Shown: positions 14,390-27,406 of the stretch, piece by piece
Layout of the letters: the number at the start of each line of letters is the position of its first letter
Numbering within the stretch: the stretch's first letter is position 1
Program-made: the position numbers and the translations under genes
Source: Atrina japonica
Taxonomy: Eukaryota > Mollusca > Bivalvia > Pterioida > Pinnidae
Direction: 5' to 3'
NCBI GenBank assembly: GCA_030159075.1
Contig: BROG01000296.1
Coordinates: forward strand, 675,001 to 739,000
Length of the DNA stretch: 64,000 nt
Notes under the pieces: model-generated
Seen by the model: the letters and a program-made list of their open reading frames with translations, nothing else
What the model was told of the DNA's origin: nothing
Database searches by the model: none

Positions 14390-14599
14390 GTATGGAAACA
14401 ACCAAAGTGTCTAGTAGTAACTCGTATTGATTGACTTGTTTTGTAGAAACTATAAAAATTGAAAGAAATTAAAACTACAACATTCAGAAAAATATAAAAA
14501 CCACAGATACCAAAATATAAATCTCTAGGATGCCCAAGATACAATATACAAATCTTGTGAATATTGGACAAACATGGAAAACCTCTGAAAATCCAGAGG
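14390..14599 (-). repeat. L-family repeat, 3' part
   Basis: Read on the minus strand: 'cctctggattttcagagg', then 'catgtttgtccaatattc', then 'ttttggtatctgtggttttt'. This is the L 3' end also seen at 22,930-23,010 and 25,980-26,090. It lies directly outside the left arm of the fold-back. Confidence 0.65.
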
Positions 14600-15329
14600 A
14601 GGGCATTTTTTCAGATATTCATCGATGAAAAAAATTGAAATACCACCTTTTCAATTGTTTCACCAAATTCAATTTTTCTGGTACTTTTCATTTTTAAGAT
14701 TAAATGATTTTAAAATTTTATTTATTAGGCCATTTTGCAAAACGGTTTACTCTCATTAATGGTCAAATTATTGTATTTCTATTGACCTTTTTTGTATACG
14801 TAGTTGCAACACCTCAGTAAGAAATTTGGTGAGTTGCATTGTCTTGTTGGACAAACACAGAAAACCTCTGAAAATCCAGAGGTTGGATCAGGTACCATGG
14901 AGGAGTAAGAAATAAAAATCATAAAAATAAAAAAAATAAAAATCAAAGGAAACTCTACGAAACAAACATGTAATTTAGAATTTCTTTTGATTTTTACTTT
15001 ATTGTTATTACTTTTTTATTTCTTACTCCTCCATGGCACCTGATCCAACCTCTGGATTTTCAGAGGTTTTCTGTGTTTGTCCAACAAGACAATGCAACTC
15101 ACCAAATTTCTTACTGAGGTGTTGCAACTACGTATAAAAAGGTCAATAGAAATACAATAATTTGACATTAATGAGAGTAAAACCTTTTGCAAAATGGGCC
15201 TAATAAATAAAAATTTTAAAATCATTTAATCTTAAAAATGAAAAGTACCAGAAAAATTGAATTTGGTGAAACAATTGAAAAGGTGGTATTTTAATTTTTT
15301 TCATCGATGAATATCTGAAAAAATGTCCT
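14600..15329. repeat. Fold-back: near-perfect inverted repeat of about 730 bp
   Basis: The left arm starts 'cattttttcagatattcatc' (14,604) and the right arm ends with its exact complement (to 15,325). The arms pair with few mismatches through 'ccaccttttcaattg', 'ttgcaacacctcagtaag' and an L-family core ('ggatcaggtaccatggagg' left, 'cctccatggcacctgatcc' right). Pairing continues into the A/T-rich centre, leaving a loop of roughly 30 bases near 14,954-14,981. In effect two L-family fragments sit head to head. A transcript through it would form a long hairpin. Confidence 0.92.
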
Positions 15330-15504
15330 ACAGAAAGATTTTAAAGAATACCACGCAGATAAAACTATCAAGTAAAAATAAGGAAATACTGTACTTATAA
15401 TAAATATTATAAACATACTACCAAAGTTATAATGCTCAAGACGATATCGTTTCTGTCAATTAGACTTCATCAGTTGAGCTCCAATTTAAAAGTTATTTTC
15501 TAAA

Positions 15505-15690
15505 GAGAAAGTGGTATTATACAAGGCCAATAACGGTCTCGACATGAAGGACATTTGCAAATCCCAAACTGGATGGGACCAGGTATCGGGAAGGAGTCAG
15601 CTTCCCCTGTTAGCATGCCACAGTCGCAAATGTTCCATGGAAAACTCTCGAGTTCGCAAAACGTGGGTCCGATTATTGGCAATGAAAACT
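15505..15690 (-). repeat. L-family repeat fragment
   Basis: 'acggtctcgacatgaagg', 'gcaaatcccaaactggatgg', 'gaccaggtatcggg' and 'cccctgttagcatgcc' match the copies at 2,495 (inverted) and 3,930 (same orientation). It lies just to the right of the fold-back. Open frames on both strands here (70-89 codons) belong to the repeat. Confidence 0.65.
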
Positions 15691-16261
15691 TTGGAATTGA
15701 AAAGAAAATCCTACAATTATTGAAAGATGTTTCTAAAGTATTTAGTGAAAGTATCTTATTTTTTTGCATTGTATGATTTTAAATTCGAGCTTTACTGATG
15801 AAATTGACAGAGAATTTTGTTTTGGTCTCTTTTTTGCAAACTTTTAACTTTTGGTTATAATGCTTGTTATCTTTAATATATCCCCATTATGTCCGAAACG
15901 AGATATTTTAACATAATATGTCAACTGAAAAACACTTTGTTTCTACAAATCACCCCAATTCTTCTAAATGAATGCACACACTGATTATAATTAAACATTA
16001 AGTAGAACTGAAGCGAATTACGCAAACATTGCGCTTATTACCGCCATTATTTTGCCTTGAAAATAGATGAATTATGGTAATTTATTGATTATAAAATCAC
16101 GTCGACTCCCAACTTCGTACACAAAAGCTTACATCATTCAACAGTTCTTCTATAAATTCTTGAACTTTATGCAACACCTTAATATGTATCTACATACATT
16201 TCTGGTAAGTATTTACATACATTTCCGGTTTTTCTGTCGAGTTGTAGCATATAGATCAAAC
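15691..16261. other. Unannotated stretch
   Basis: No gene or shared repeat recognised. Confidence 0.5.
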
Positions 16262-16366
<105 letters not shown>

Positions 16367-16486
16367 GATGATGGTATCCTCTTGCAAACTAAACACACAA
16401 TATGAGACAAGTTAATATCTGTAGTTTTGGCAATCACCGCATTCACAGCCTCTGACGGTGTACGTCTATGGGCCCCATATGGCGTG

Positions 16487-16795
16487 CTAAATAATTAGCA
16501 CTTTAACATAGGTTTCTAGAATTTATTAAACTAAGAGAAATTTAATTTTAGTACATACAAATGTACTATATATTTATTTAGATTAGCACACTCATATTTT
16601 AGCGCTCTCAGGGGATATAGACTTATTAGCGCAATCTTAAATTCGTGCAATTAATTTCATTTGATTTGTCGTGTATATAGAATGACAGGATGGAGAAATT
16701 TAGCGCTACCATTGAACTAGCGCAATGACTTGAGCGCGAAAGGCGCTAATATTAGAATACCACTAAAATTAGTACACGTACATTAAAAGATTTGT
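16487..16795 (-). mobile_element. J-family repeat, longer copy
   Basis: The 16,655-16,795 part is the inverse of 12,793-12,915. The segment to its left holds further 'agcgc' and 'agcac' motifs ('ttagcgctctcagg', 'ttagcgcaatc') that probably belong to the same element. No coding capacity; boundaries approximate. Confidence 0.5.
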
Positions 16796-17552
16796 TTAAC
16801 AAAGCCATAAACCTGATTTTAATGATTTTAAAATCTACGTGACGTCATATTTTTAAAATCTTATAAGCATTATGACGTCATGCTTTTGTTTTTTTTTATC
16901 TATCTTCTTTAATTGTTAGATGATAATTATCAAATTCTGCTGCTGACCGTAATCTCAAATTTAATATTACTTTAATCAAACCTTCAGGATTATTTTTCAT
17001 ATAACATTTAGCGATTACATATATATTTCGATGTTTTATTTGATAAGGCTTTCCACTTCGTTGGGATTTAGTTCATGTATTTTAGAATATTATCGTTTAC
17101 ATTCAAGGACATATGTTAAAGTACTTTATAACCAAGATTTAATGAATTTTAAATCGCATAAATTCTAGGCTCCGTGCCGTAAACATTTCTTCTTATTTCT
17201 AAACTTAATGTTCATCCCTGTGAAAAACCATAAATACGAATTAAATCACATGTTGGTTTCAAATTAGGCAAAGCAAAATGAAGAGATTTCATCCATTTCA
17301 TAAAGTCCTAAGTAGAATATATGTGTACGCCTCGATTATGCTTATGATAAAGTAGAATGGATGTTATAAGGCTATAAAGACGACTCAAAGTCGTCTGCAT
17401 GGACTTACGCAAACCATGGGGATGAATTTTATACGGCTATATTAGCCTTCCTTTGTATATGGTACCTCAATGTTTTGATCCTCTGATTACGGTCAACAAA
17501 ATCAACAGAACACAATAGCCAAACGTTACCCCTGGCTAGACTAGTTTGTGTC
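16796..17552. other. Unannotated stretch
   Basis: Contains paired 'gtgacgtcat' and 'atgacgtcat' about 30 bp apart (16,838-16,880). These are CRE-like octamers within an inverted A/T-rich context. No gene recognised. Confidence 0.4.
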
Positions 17553-17745
17553 GAGATGATGTCAGGATGGTGTCGACATGATACCCGATTGATGTCGAGA
17601 TGGTGTTGAGTTGATGCTGGGGTGATGTCGAGTTGATATCGAGTTGATATTCAAATGATGTCTAGATGATGTCGAGATGATGATGATGACGATGATGATT
17701 ATAATGATGATGATGATGATGATGATGATGCTGATGATGATGTAA
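17553..17745. repeat. Degenerate 12-bp repeat grading into (GAT)n
   Basis: Variants of 'gatgtcgagatg' such as 'gatgtcgagttg' and 'gatgtctagatg' lead into an uninterrupted (GAT)n tract from about 17,675. This looks like a trinucleotide expansion seeded in an older 12-bp array. Confidence 0.85.
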
Positions 17746-18117
17746 AATCAGGACAAGAACACCAGGTAAACAGCAGTATCCTCGTTTTGTACAGGCACCA
17801 CACACACAATGTAAATATATTATTGGTCTGAACCACAAATGCTTATTTTAATATCCCAGATGTCTCTGGGAAATTGCTATTGCACTCATAAATGAGGATA
17901 TGCATAAAATATTAGCTAAACAACCTACTGTATAATGCGAGTTAAACACACTTATATTATTGTAGATCAGTCGGTTGCTTTGACGAAGGTTTGCGAGACG
18001 CTTTAATCTTCCCCAAGTACTGTATAGATTACATATTTATCTATACAAGTAAATCTCTTCCTGTCGTTCCCTTTTATCATTATTTTTCTCAAATATACAC
18101 AACTGGAAAGAGTTCAG

Positions 18118-18121
<4 letters not shown>

Positions 18122-18199
<78 letters not shown>
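18122..18199. repeat. (TC)n microsatellite
   Basis: About 39 TC units. Confidence 0.98.
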
Positions 18200-18200
<1 letters not shown>

Positions 18201-18314
18201 TAGTGTTATGTACTAAACACTGGTCCAATTCTAACATATAAGGTGGTCTAATCTGTTTTGAATAGTGTTAACGCAATACTCAACAAAGTTTAAGTTAAAT
18301 GGCACGACCAGTTT

Positions 18315-18404
18315 TTAACCCTTTCAACACTACAGACCATAATAGACTGGTCTAAGATAATAGAAAAGAGCATACCATTGAGAAAGTTAGGGGTGAAAGG
18401 GTAA
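18315..18404. mobile_element. D-family TTAA-type mini-element
   Basis: It begins 'ttaaccctttcaac' and ends 'ggggtgaaagggtaaa', with internal 'agactggtctaa' and 'agagcataccat'. The second copy is at 24,139-24,229. It is about 90 bp with inverted ends, and abuts a truncated SINE-A. Confidence 0.65.
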
Positions 18405-18585
18405 ATGGTTAGAATGTACCCGGGAAGAGATCACCGGCCTTCCTGAAGTAAAGTGACAAACTTTCTCATAAAAAAAATCAACATAGGTTTCATAGCGGCT
18501 CTAACCTGGCCTGGTCAAAAGTGAGAGAATTCATGGTTCAATGCGCGATGCTATAACCAATCGGCGACGGATGCCCCAGCGAAAG
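18405..18585 (-). mobile_element. SINE-A, 3'-truncated
   Basis: 'gtacccgggaagagatcacc', 'ggccttcctgaag' and 'caatgcgcgatgctataacc' match other minus-strand SINE-A copies. The expected 3' section ('tttttcagt...atggtggagg') is missing where it meets the D element, so either a deletion or the insertion boundary lies there. Confidence 0.7.
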
Positions 18586-19544
18586 AAGGCAACACAGTAA
18601 AACCACAGAACTGTAAAAAGTTTTGAAATGAAAGTGCTCTAACGTCTGAGGAAACGAATCAAGATAAAATCTCTGGGAAGATGTTCAGTTCTATGCGGCT
18701 TTACCACTATAAGTAATGTTGGAATGCCGTAAAGCCCTCATTAGTATTATGGAAAAATACAGCTACTTCCAATATGTAAAAACCAGAGAGACTGATTCAA
18801 TTATGCATCCGCATGCATTCATAAACTTTACAAATGATTATATGAAAAAGCAAAAGCCAGATGGAGATGACAAAACGCTGACGCAAATACTAGTACCCTA
18901 TATTCCTATATTATCTGTGGTTCGAAACTAACGAGTACTCGTACAGGTAAACGTCACTAATATCCCCAAAGAAGACGTACGTGTTTTGTACGATGCCGAA
19001 ACCTAGATTAGAAGACAGTATACATGTGTTATTACAAGTGCAATTTGTTGTGGTATGTGAGAACATATGCGCATTATACGAGTCCTAAACAGAGAACAAA
19101 TAACACTTTTTACTGTGATTTTAGAAGTCTGGAAAAGTGATATACAGATATTATGATAAACACAGAGAATTGCTAGGAGAAAACTGCCGATCTGTAACTT
19201 TGAAATGCGTTCTTCTTTACTTCTAATTAACGACTGAGACAGGAACATACTTAAGTTGTTGGCTACCTAAGACTCGAGTGAGAGGTAATCATGACGAGGC
19301 CACATTTTGTAATGGATTCACGCTCGTAATTATATTAACATCAACTGTGATGGAGTACAAAGCTCATTTTGCCACAAATGATCCTAGCTAGCCAATTTGA
19401 GAACGGTTTATAACTTTGGTATTATATTTATAATATTCTTAACTCTGATAGTTTTACTGATCATCAGATTAACCAAGTTTTTTGTATTGGGGTTATTTCA
19501 AAAAGATAAAAAAAATCCCCAAACTTCTTAATCATAATTCGCAT
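18586..19544. other. Unannotated stretch with one weak open frame
   Basis: The frame at 18,716-18,931 (+) includes YMKKQKPDGDDKTLTQIL and ends at a stop, so it reads more like protein than its surroundings. No convincing acceptor and no recognised family. Nothing else seen. Confidence 0.35.
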
Positions 19545-19640
19545 TATTAATTGATATTATTATTATTATTACTATTATTATTATTATTATTATTATTACA
19601 TGTATTATAATTTTTATTGTTGTTGTTGTTGTCGTTCTAC

Positions 19641-19692
<52 letters not shown>

Positions 19693-19850
19693 TTCGATAC
19701 ATGATATTGTTAATATTACTATTTTTGTTTTTATTATTATTATTGTTGCTGTTGTCATTGTTGTTGTTATTTTTGTTGTCGTTGTTGTTGCTGCCGCCGC
19801 TGCTGTTATTTGTCATCATTAATATTGTTTTAGTGCTTTCATTGTTGTCG
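19545..19850. repeat. (ATT)n and (TTG)n trinucleotide tract
   Basis: A long ATT run (about 19,641-19,692) is flanked by imperfect ATT/TTG/CTG repeats. Poly-Asn, poly-Tyr and poly-Leu open frames across it come from the repeat. Confidence 0.95.
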
Positions 19851-20017
19851 CTTTAATCCTAAAACTGACAACATAACAATACAAGCCAATTACATTCCCT
19901 ATCTAGTTTATGAACTCATTTATTTAGAATAAAGTGGTAGAGTATGCTTTTCAATCCTGCAATATACATGGTGCAGCTCTACGTGTAATTCAAAACGTTC
20001 TTTGTAAATAATCCAAA

Positions 20018-20095
20018 CACGCGTGCATTCACATACACGTGTGTAAATTCCATTCACATACACGTGTGTAACGTGCATTCACATACACGTGTGTA
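20018..20095. repeat. Short tandem repeat, three copies
   Basis: 'cattcacatacacgtgtgta' occurs three times at spacings of about 25-29 bp. Each copy contains the palindrome 'acacgtgt'. Confidence 0.9.
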
Positions 20096-20426
20096 ATAAT
20101 GAATTTATAATTTCTGCGATCCGTTCATTTACATATGTACCCATTTATTTGGTCTTTCAAGTGAACAGCGGCTTCAAACATCTACTTGTGTTTTAAAGAT
20201 TCCATGTCCAGTCGTTCTTCAAAAGAGAAGAACAGACGAAATGTGCAAGAAAAATGCCTTTGAAGATTATGGCATAATGAAAACAAATTTGCATCAATAA
20301 ATGAACTCAATTTAGCAGAATGAGTTTGCATCCTCGTATGAGATAAATATATAGATATATTCATTCGCTGCCAAGAAGGAAAATCAGCCTCAGATTGAGT
20401 AATTTTGTATTCTCGTTGTCATAATG

Positions 20427-20430
<4 letters not shown>

Positions 20431-20501
<71 letters not shown>
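20431..20501. repeat. (TC)n microsatellite
   Basis: About 35 TC units. Confidence 0.98.
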
Positions 20502-20504
<3 letters not shown>

Positions 20505-20920
20505 GACTGGTATACATTGGCAGCATTAAAAGTTTGTCTAAATATATGCTTGATTTCTATCTAGAAAACTAAAACAGTTGGTCTTTAATGAAATTCTTTG
20601 AAGATTTAGTTAAGTGACTAGGAGGTAACGTAAACAGCAGATGGGTATCGATGTGATGTAAGTATTTTATGTATCATAATCTGACATCAAGTAAAATGCA
20701 ATTTAGTCTTCCGATTAGATGTTCATAAAACGAACAGTAAAGAGGCAAACAACATTTTTATCAAATACAACTATGGCAGGACTTTCAGTTTACAAAATTA
20801 CACATAGATTGAGTCTTTGGAGCAAAACATAATGTATGCATGTCCTGGAAGTCATTCAAACTTGTTGACGAAAAGTATTCTAGGTGCAATGTTAAAAGTA
20901 TCGAAGAAAATTTCTTTGGG

Positions 20921-20923
<3 letters not shown>

Positions 20924-20986
<63 letters not shown>
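20924..20986. repeat. (TG)n microsatellite
   Basis: About 31 TG units. Confidence 0.98.
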
Positions 20987-21239
20987 CAATAATAGCATTC
21001 AGTAACATTTGCGTCTTAGCAAAATGTTTCGAAGATAGATAGATAGAATCTAGGTTAGATGAGATAATTCAAAACATTAATTTTCTTTTCTAGGTGTACG
21101 ACATTTTAAGTACAAAGTCTGGAATGATCGTAGCAAGACTTCAAAACCACAGCATCATGTCGCAGTAAAGAGACAAAGCATAAAAGTATCAACAACAAGA
21201 GAAAAATGGCGAGACGTTAACAGTCGTATTTTTCGATTA

Positions 21240-22935
21240 GTCAATACGCAAACAGTCGCAGTATCAATTCAGACAATATACTAACAGTCGTAATATTTAT
21301 TCAGGTATTATACAAAGGGTAGTAATATCTGTTAATGCAATAAACCAACAGTGGCAATATCCTTTAAGATTATATACAAACAGTTGTAATATCCGATAAG
21401 GAAATGCATTCTACACCAACAGTTGTAATATCCGTTAAGGCAATGTAAAACTATTGAAATACCCATTATGCAATATACAAATGATAGAAATATTCGTTAA
21501 GGCAGTATAAAAACAGTCGTACCCGTAAAAGCAGTACATAAACAGTCGTTGTTCCTGTAAAGGCAGTAGTATACAAACAGTCGTTATACCCGTAAAGACA
21601 GTACACAAACAGTTGTTATACCCGTAAAGACAGCACACAAACAGTCGATACCCGTAAAGACAAACAGTTGTTATACCCGTAAAGACAGTACATAAACAGT
21701 CGTTATACCCGTAAAGACAGTATACAAACAATCATAATACCAGTAAAGGTAGTACATAAACAGTCGTTATACGTAAAGACAGTACACAAACAGTCGTTAT
21801 ACCCGTAAAGACAGTATACAAACAGTCATAATACCAGTAAAGGTAGTACATAAACAGTCGTTATACCCGTAAAGACAGCACACAAACAGTCGATATCCAA
21901 AGGCAATCAGTCATAATACCAGTAAAGTAATACTCGTAAAGGCAGTATACAAACGGTCGTTAGACATGTAAAGGCAGTATACAAACGGTCGTTATACATG
22001 TTAAGGCGGTATACAAACAGTTGTTATACACGTAAAGACAGTACACAAACAGTTGTTATACCCGTAAAGACAGTACACAAACAGTCATAATACCAGTAAA
22101 GGTAGTACATAAAGTTGTTATACCCGTAAAGACAGTATACAAACAGTCGTAATACCCGTAAAGACAGTACATAAACAGTCGATATCCGTAAAGGCATTAT
22201 ACAAACAATCATAATACAAGTAAAGGCAGTACATAAACAGTCGTAATACTCGTAAAGGCAGTACACAAACACGGTACCCGTTAGACATATAACAAACAGC
22301 ATAATACAGTAAACGGTCGTTAAACAGTCGTTATACCCGTAAAGACAGTATACAAACAGTCGTTGTTAATACACGTTAAGGCGGTACATAGTCAAACACG
22401 TAAAGGCGTTATACATGTTAGACATGTAAAGGCAGTATACAAACGGTCGTTATACATGTTAAGGCGGTATACAAACAGTTGTTATACACGTTAAGGCGGT
22501 ATACAAACACTCGTTATACATGTTAAAGCTATAAATACAGTTGCTATACATGTTCAGACTGTATACAAACGGTAGTTATACATGTTAAGGCGATATACAA
22601 ACAGTTTTTATACATGTTAAGGCGGTATACAAACAGTCGTTATACAGGTAAAGGCAGTATACGAACAGTTGTTACACACGTTAAGGCAGTATACAAACAG
22701 TTGTTATACATGTTAAACTGGTATACAAACAGTTGATTACATGTTAAGGCGATATACAAAGTCGTTATAAATGTTAAGGCAGTATACATGTTAAGATGAT
22801 ATACAAACAGTCGTTATACATGTTAAGGTGGTATACAAACAGCCGTTATACATGTTAAGGCAGTATACAAACAGTTGCTATACATGTTAAGGCAGTAAAC
22901 AAACAGTTGTTATACACACTAAGGCAGTATATTCT
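21240..22935. repeat. About 32-bp minisatellite of roughly 1.7 kb, highly variable
   Basis: The core unit joins 'gtatacaaacagtcgttata' to 'cccgtaaagaca'. Units drift along the array: 'caacagttgtaatatccg' types at the left end, 'cccgtaaagacagtac' types in the middle, and 'catgttaaggcggtatac' types to the right. Unit loss and partial units are common. The array meets an L-family 3' fragment at 22,930, and 'aaacaaacaggtgtaatatc' beyond that fragment looks like another diverged unit. Confidence 0.93.
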
Positions 22936-23010
22936 GGATTTCTAGAGGTCCGTGTTTGTCCAATGTTCATTAATACATCACACATGTACTTTGGTATCTG
23001 TGATTTTTAT
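22930..23010 (+). repeat. L-family 3' fragment embedded at the array end
   Basis: 'tctggatttctagaggtccg', 'tgtttgtcc' and 'tttggtatctgtgattttta' match the L 3' region at 26,000-26,090. Array units lie on its left and possibly on its right. Confidence 0.7.
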
Positions 23011-24138
23011 AAACAAACAGGTGTAATATCAGATATGACAGTAATATGGCATAGGGTGGGAAAGTACTAGTAATGGTTAAAATTATTTTGCTTTGTCTGA
23101 ATTCAGAACGTCGGCATATAATTTAATAATGTTAAAACAAAAACATCACAAACATATGTTATTTAAGTCAGAATTTACAATATGAAATACATGTATTCGT
23201 CCTTGATTTGTAAATTGCGTGAGATATGCTAAGTTTAGAAAGAAGTTACTGATCAGTTGACAAGACCTGGGATAAGTATAATAAATATAAAATACACGCT
23301 TTACACCAAGCATTGATATCTTCATAAATTTTCAATTATAAGTTTAAGACAAAGGTAATATTTGAATTCGAATTTCAGTTTTACGCCACTTTCAGAAACT
23401 ATTCATTCCACACGAATGCAAAGCATTACCATGTCTATCAACACTTGTTTGTCGCGTGAATTCATCAAACGTTTAGCACATATGCTAATAATGTCACTAT
23501 AAAGCAGAAACAGGAAACTTCTTTCCAACGTCCTCTAGCGGCATTTGCTTGACATGTAGTAGTAATCCCAAACTACTACGTATGTTAAAAGAAAGATAAC
23601 TCTTATTTTTTGGCGAAAAAACACGTCCCAACTACTTTAGATTTAATTTTCATTTACCGATAGAATTGTTCTATCTCAGACTTATTAAATGTTTTTGTTT
23701 TGACCTTGTATTCTATACTTATTATGCATTTATTCGAAATATTTTAAACAAAATACGCCTTTAATTTATTCCTCGTCGATTTCAATTATCATTCAAAAGT
23801 TTTGAAATATAAAATCTAATGAATGAAGTGTTTTGAATAAAGAAGAGTTAGAGTAGATCTATTAAAATGGAATGATTATTGTGATTACTTAAGTCATTTA
23901 GGATTAACCCTCTTAATTTAACGTTATGCCCATGGACACGGTTGATATGCAAATAAGCTATTAGATCCAATTAGATTTTGAAATTTTAAGAACATTTAAA
24001 TTTTACTTTACTACTATAGAAACAATTACATTTTCTTAAAATTTTCACATTTGAATAGTAACACTGACATATATCATAAAAGTTCTGAAATATAATCTAA
24101 AAAGTGAAATGCTCTGAATATATTGAAAGCGGAGAGTA
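23011..24138. other. Unannotated stretch
   Basis: AT-rich, with no recognised exon or shared repeat. A small inverted pair 'gtagtagt' and 'actactac' occurs near 23,560-23,580. Confidence 0.5.
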
Positions 24139-24229
24139 TTAAACCTTTCAACCCTACAGACCATGATAGACTGGTCTAAACAATAGAAATGAGCATACCA
24201 CTCAGATACTCAGGGATGAAAGGGATAAA
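24139..24229. mobile_element. D-family TTAA-type mini-element
   Basis: 'ttaaacctttcaacc', 'gatagactggtctaaac', 'gagcataccactc' and 'gggatgaaaggg' match 18,315-18,404 end to end. Confidence 0.65.
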
Positions 24230-24437
24230 AGAATTAAACGATTTTTCATATTCATTAAAATGCTAATCAAGTTCAACAAAAATCATTAAAAGATCATTAG
24301 AACTACATAGATCCGTCACTCTAGGAATATTTCTTGAATCGCCACAGAATCAAGATGTAGTATAATTACTGAGTTGAAATTGACAGTTACCATGACGACA
24401 TTGTTTCTCCAAACACCAACCATCAAAGTCCAGAAAA

Positions 24438-24580
<143 letters not shown>

Positions 24581-24769
24581 TTATACATACTTATAAATTG
24601 TTGAGTGAATACTTGAAGCCACAAGAAATCCCATTGTTGTCAATATTTCACAAATTGTAAAGACAACATAATCATTTCAGTGAGCAATTCCTTCTAGATA
24701 ATAATAGCTAAACTGTTAATACCAATACTTTAGACCTCAAATCAGAATCATAGACCGTAATACAATATA

Positions 24770-25730
24770 CATTTAGTGAATAGTGAACACTTTGTAGTTA
24801 GTGAATAGTAAACATTATACACATAATGAGAAGTGTACAATATACACTTGGTGAAATGTGAACAAGGTACATAAAATGTGAACTGTACAATATACACAAA
24901 ATGTGAAGTGTACAATATACACATAGTGAATAGTGAACAATAAACACATAATGAAAAGTGTACAATATACACAAAGTGAATATTGAACAATATAAAATAA
25001 GTGAACAGTGAACAATATACACTTAGTGAATAGTGAACAATACACACATAATGAGAAGTGTACAATATACACTTAGTGAATAGTGAACAATATACACTTA
25101 GTGAATAGTGAACAATATACACTTAGTGAAGAGTGTACAATGTTCATTTAATGCATGGTGTACAATTTATACAGTAAAAAAGTGACATTATACTTTGTGA
25201 ATAGTGTACATGTGAATAGTGAATGGTGTGTAATATATACACAGTGAATATACATTAAATACATATTCCAATTCATTATGTTTTGTAACGCCTGTTTTGA
25301 TTGGAAAATAAAAAATATCCGATAGTATAAGCTTACATATCAGCATTGTAATCAGCAATATACAATCCCCAAATATGAAATCGCTGCTAGCTCATCCCCT
25401 AAGTGAATAATGTACAATATATATTTAGTGAATATTCCTTAGTATACATTTACTGAATAATGTATAATATATACGTAATGAATACTGTGTTATATACACT
25501 TACTGAATAGTATGAAAAACACACAGTAAATAATATATAATATATGCATAGTGAATAGTATACAATATGGCATCGTGAATAGTAAATCATATAGTATACA
25601 ATATATAGTGAGTGAAAAGTGTACACTGTACACTTACTGAATATTGTACAGTTACACATAGTGAATAGTATACAATATGGCATGGTGAATAGTAAATCAT
25701 AAAGTAAACTACTCACTGACAAATTATTGA
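24770..25730. repeat. 25-bp minisatellite, left block
   Basis: The unit reads 'cttagtgaatagtgaacaat' plus 'ataca'; exact 25-bp spacing is seen at 25,071, 25,096 and 25,121. Units diverge to the right. Because 25 is not a multiple of 3, three different minus-strand frames stay open in parallel with a 25-residue super-period. These are translation artefacts. Confidence 0.92.
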
Positions 25731-25734
25731 CACA

Positions 25735-26090
25735 GGGATATCGAAAACCGCGTTTAATGTCAACGTTCCGCAAGTTTTACGGTCGGTATAATAGTCTTGT
25801 TTGCGACTACTCTGTTTCACTAAGTGAAATGTTGAGTTGCCTTTTCGTTGGCGGTTGTTGAGACGTCTGTACCAATTGTGACGAGGATACACTCCTCACG
25901 TGTTTCATTGGACTTGACTGTGGACTCACGGCGGGTGTGACCGGTCGACAGGGGATGCTTACTCCTCCATGGCACCTGATCCCACCTCTTGGTTTCCAGA
26001 GGTCCGTGTTTGTCCATTTTTGCCGGATTTGTATCTATGTCCTAGACATTCTATTGATTTATGCTTTGGTATCTGAGGTTTTTATATAGT
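25735..26090 (+). repeat. L-family repeat, longest copy, inside the 25-bp array
   Basis: It holds 'ggactcacggcgggtgtgac', 'cggtcgacaggggatgctta', 'ctcctccatggcacctgatc', 'ccagaggtccgtgtttgtcc', and ends 'ggtatctgaggtttttata'. It is richer in CpG and GC than the array around it. The minus strand has a 65-codon open frame (25,820-26,017) with no domain I recognise. The 5' boundary is approximate. Copies at 1,030, 2,495, 3,930, 14,390, 15,505 and 22,930 are pieces of it. Confidence 0.75.
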
Positions 26091-26420
26091 ATACAATATA
26101 TAGTTAGTGAAAAGTGTACACTGTACACTTACTGAAAATTGTACAGTTACACATAGTGAATAGTATACAACAAACATATATACAGTCGCTCAATAGTGTA
26201 TAATATATTTAGTGAAAAGTATAGTTACAAATACTGTATAATAATATATTTAGTGAATAGTGTACTAAATACACTCGGTTAATACTTCATTTTATTTCAA
26301 TCTAACTGATTATACACACAGTATATAATGTACAATATATGATATGTGTATAAGTATATACTGTACAAATTACACTTAGTGAAAAATCTACAGTATACAC
26401 TTGGTGGATATTGTACAACA
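26086..26420. repeat. 25-bp minisatellite, right block
   Basis: 'agtatacaatatatag', 'agtgaaaagtgtacactgta' and 'cagttacacatagtgaat' repeat almost exactly the order found at 25,588-25,680, on the other side of the L copy. The block of roughly 90-100 bp bracketing the insertion is therefore duplicated. Confidence 0.88.
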
Positions 26421-26444
26421 TATTGTGGTTAGTGATTTGATTTG

Positions 26445-26668
26445 GATGGCGTTTTACGTCCCACTCAACAATTTTTCAGTTATATGGTGGTGGTGTGTTT
26501 TTAATGGTGGAGGAGAGATCCCGGTTACCCGGGAAGAGACCACCGGCCTTCCGCAAATAAACTGGCATACTTTGTCACAAAAAATCAGCCCAGGTTACAC
26601 CGGGGCTCGAGTCTGCGCTGACAGGAAGGGAGAGACTAAATGGTTTAAAGCGCGATGCTCTATAATTA
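26445..26668 (-). mobile_element. SINE-A, nearly full length
   Basis: 'cgttttacgtcccactcaac' (3' side), 'acccgggaagagaccaccgg', 'cttccgcaaataaactgg' and 'ggtttaaagcgcgatgctct' (tRNA head). It sits just right of the 25-bp array. Confidence 0.8.
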
Positions 26669-27319
<651 letters not shown>

Positions 27320-27406
27320 AATAAGCTAGAAGACATTGGCGAGGTTCTTTTACAATTAATGGGAGACAACTCGAAGACAACGAATGACATCCAAATTATA
27401 ATTTTG

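Noticed and set aside
18716..18931. 71-codon + strand frame with hydrophilic C-terminal part
   Set aside because: No acceptor, no recognised family; possibly chance or a gene relic.
20018..20095. Repeat-spacer pattern resembling a CRISPR array
   Set aside because: Only three copies with very short, similar spacers in a eukaryote-like context; an ordinary tandem repeat.
24748..25122. Three overlapping minus-strand frames with Cys/Tyr/His-rich repeats
   Set aside because: The 25-bp period rotates the frame, so the same repeat is open in all three frames; an artefact.
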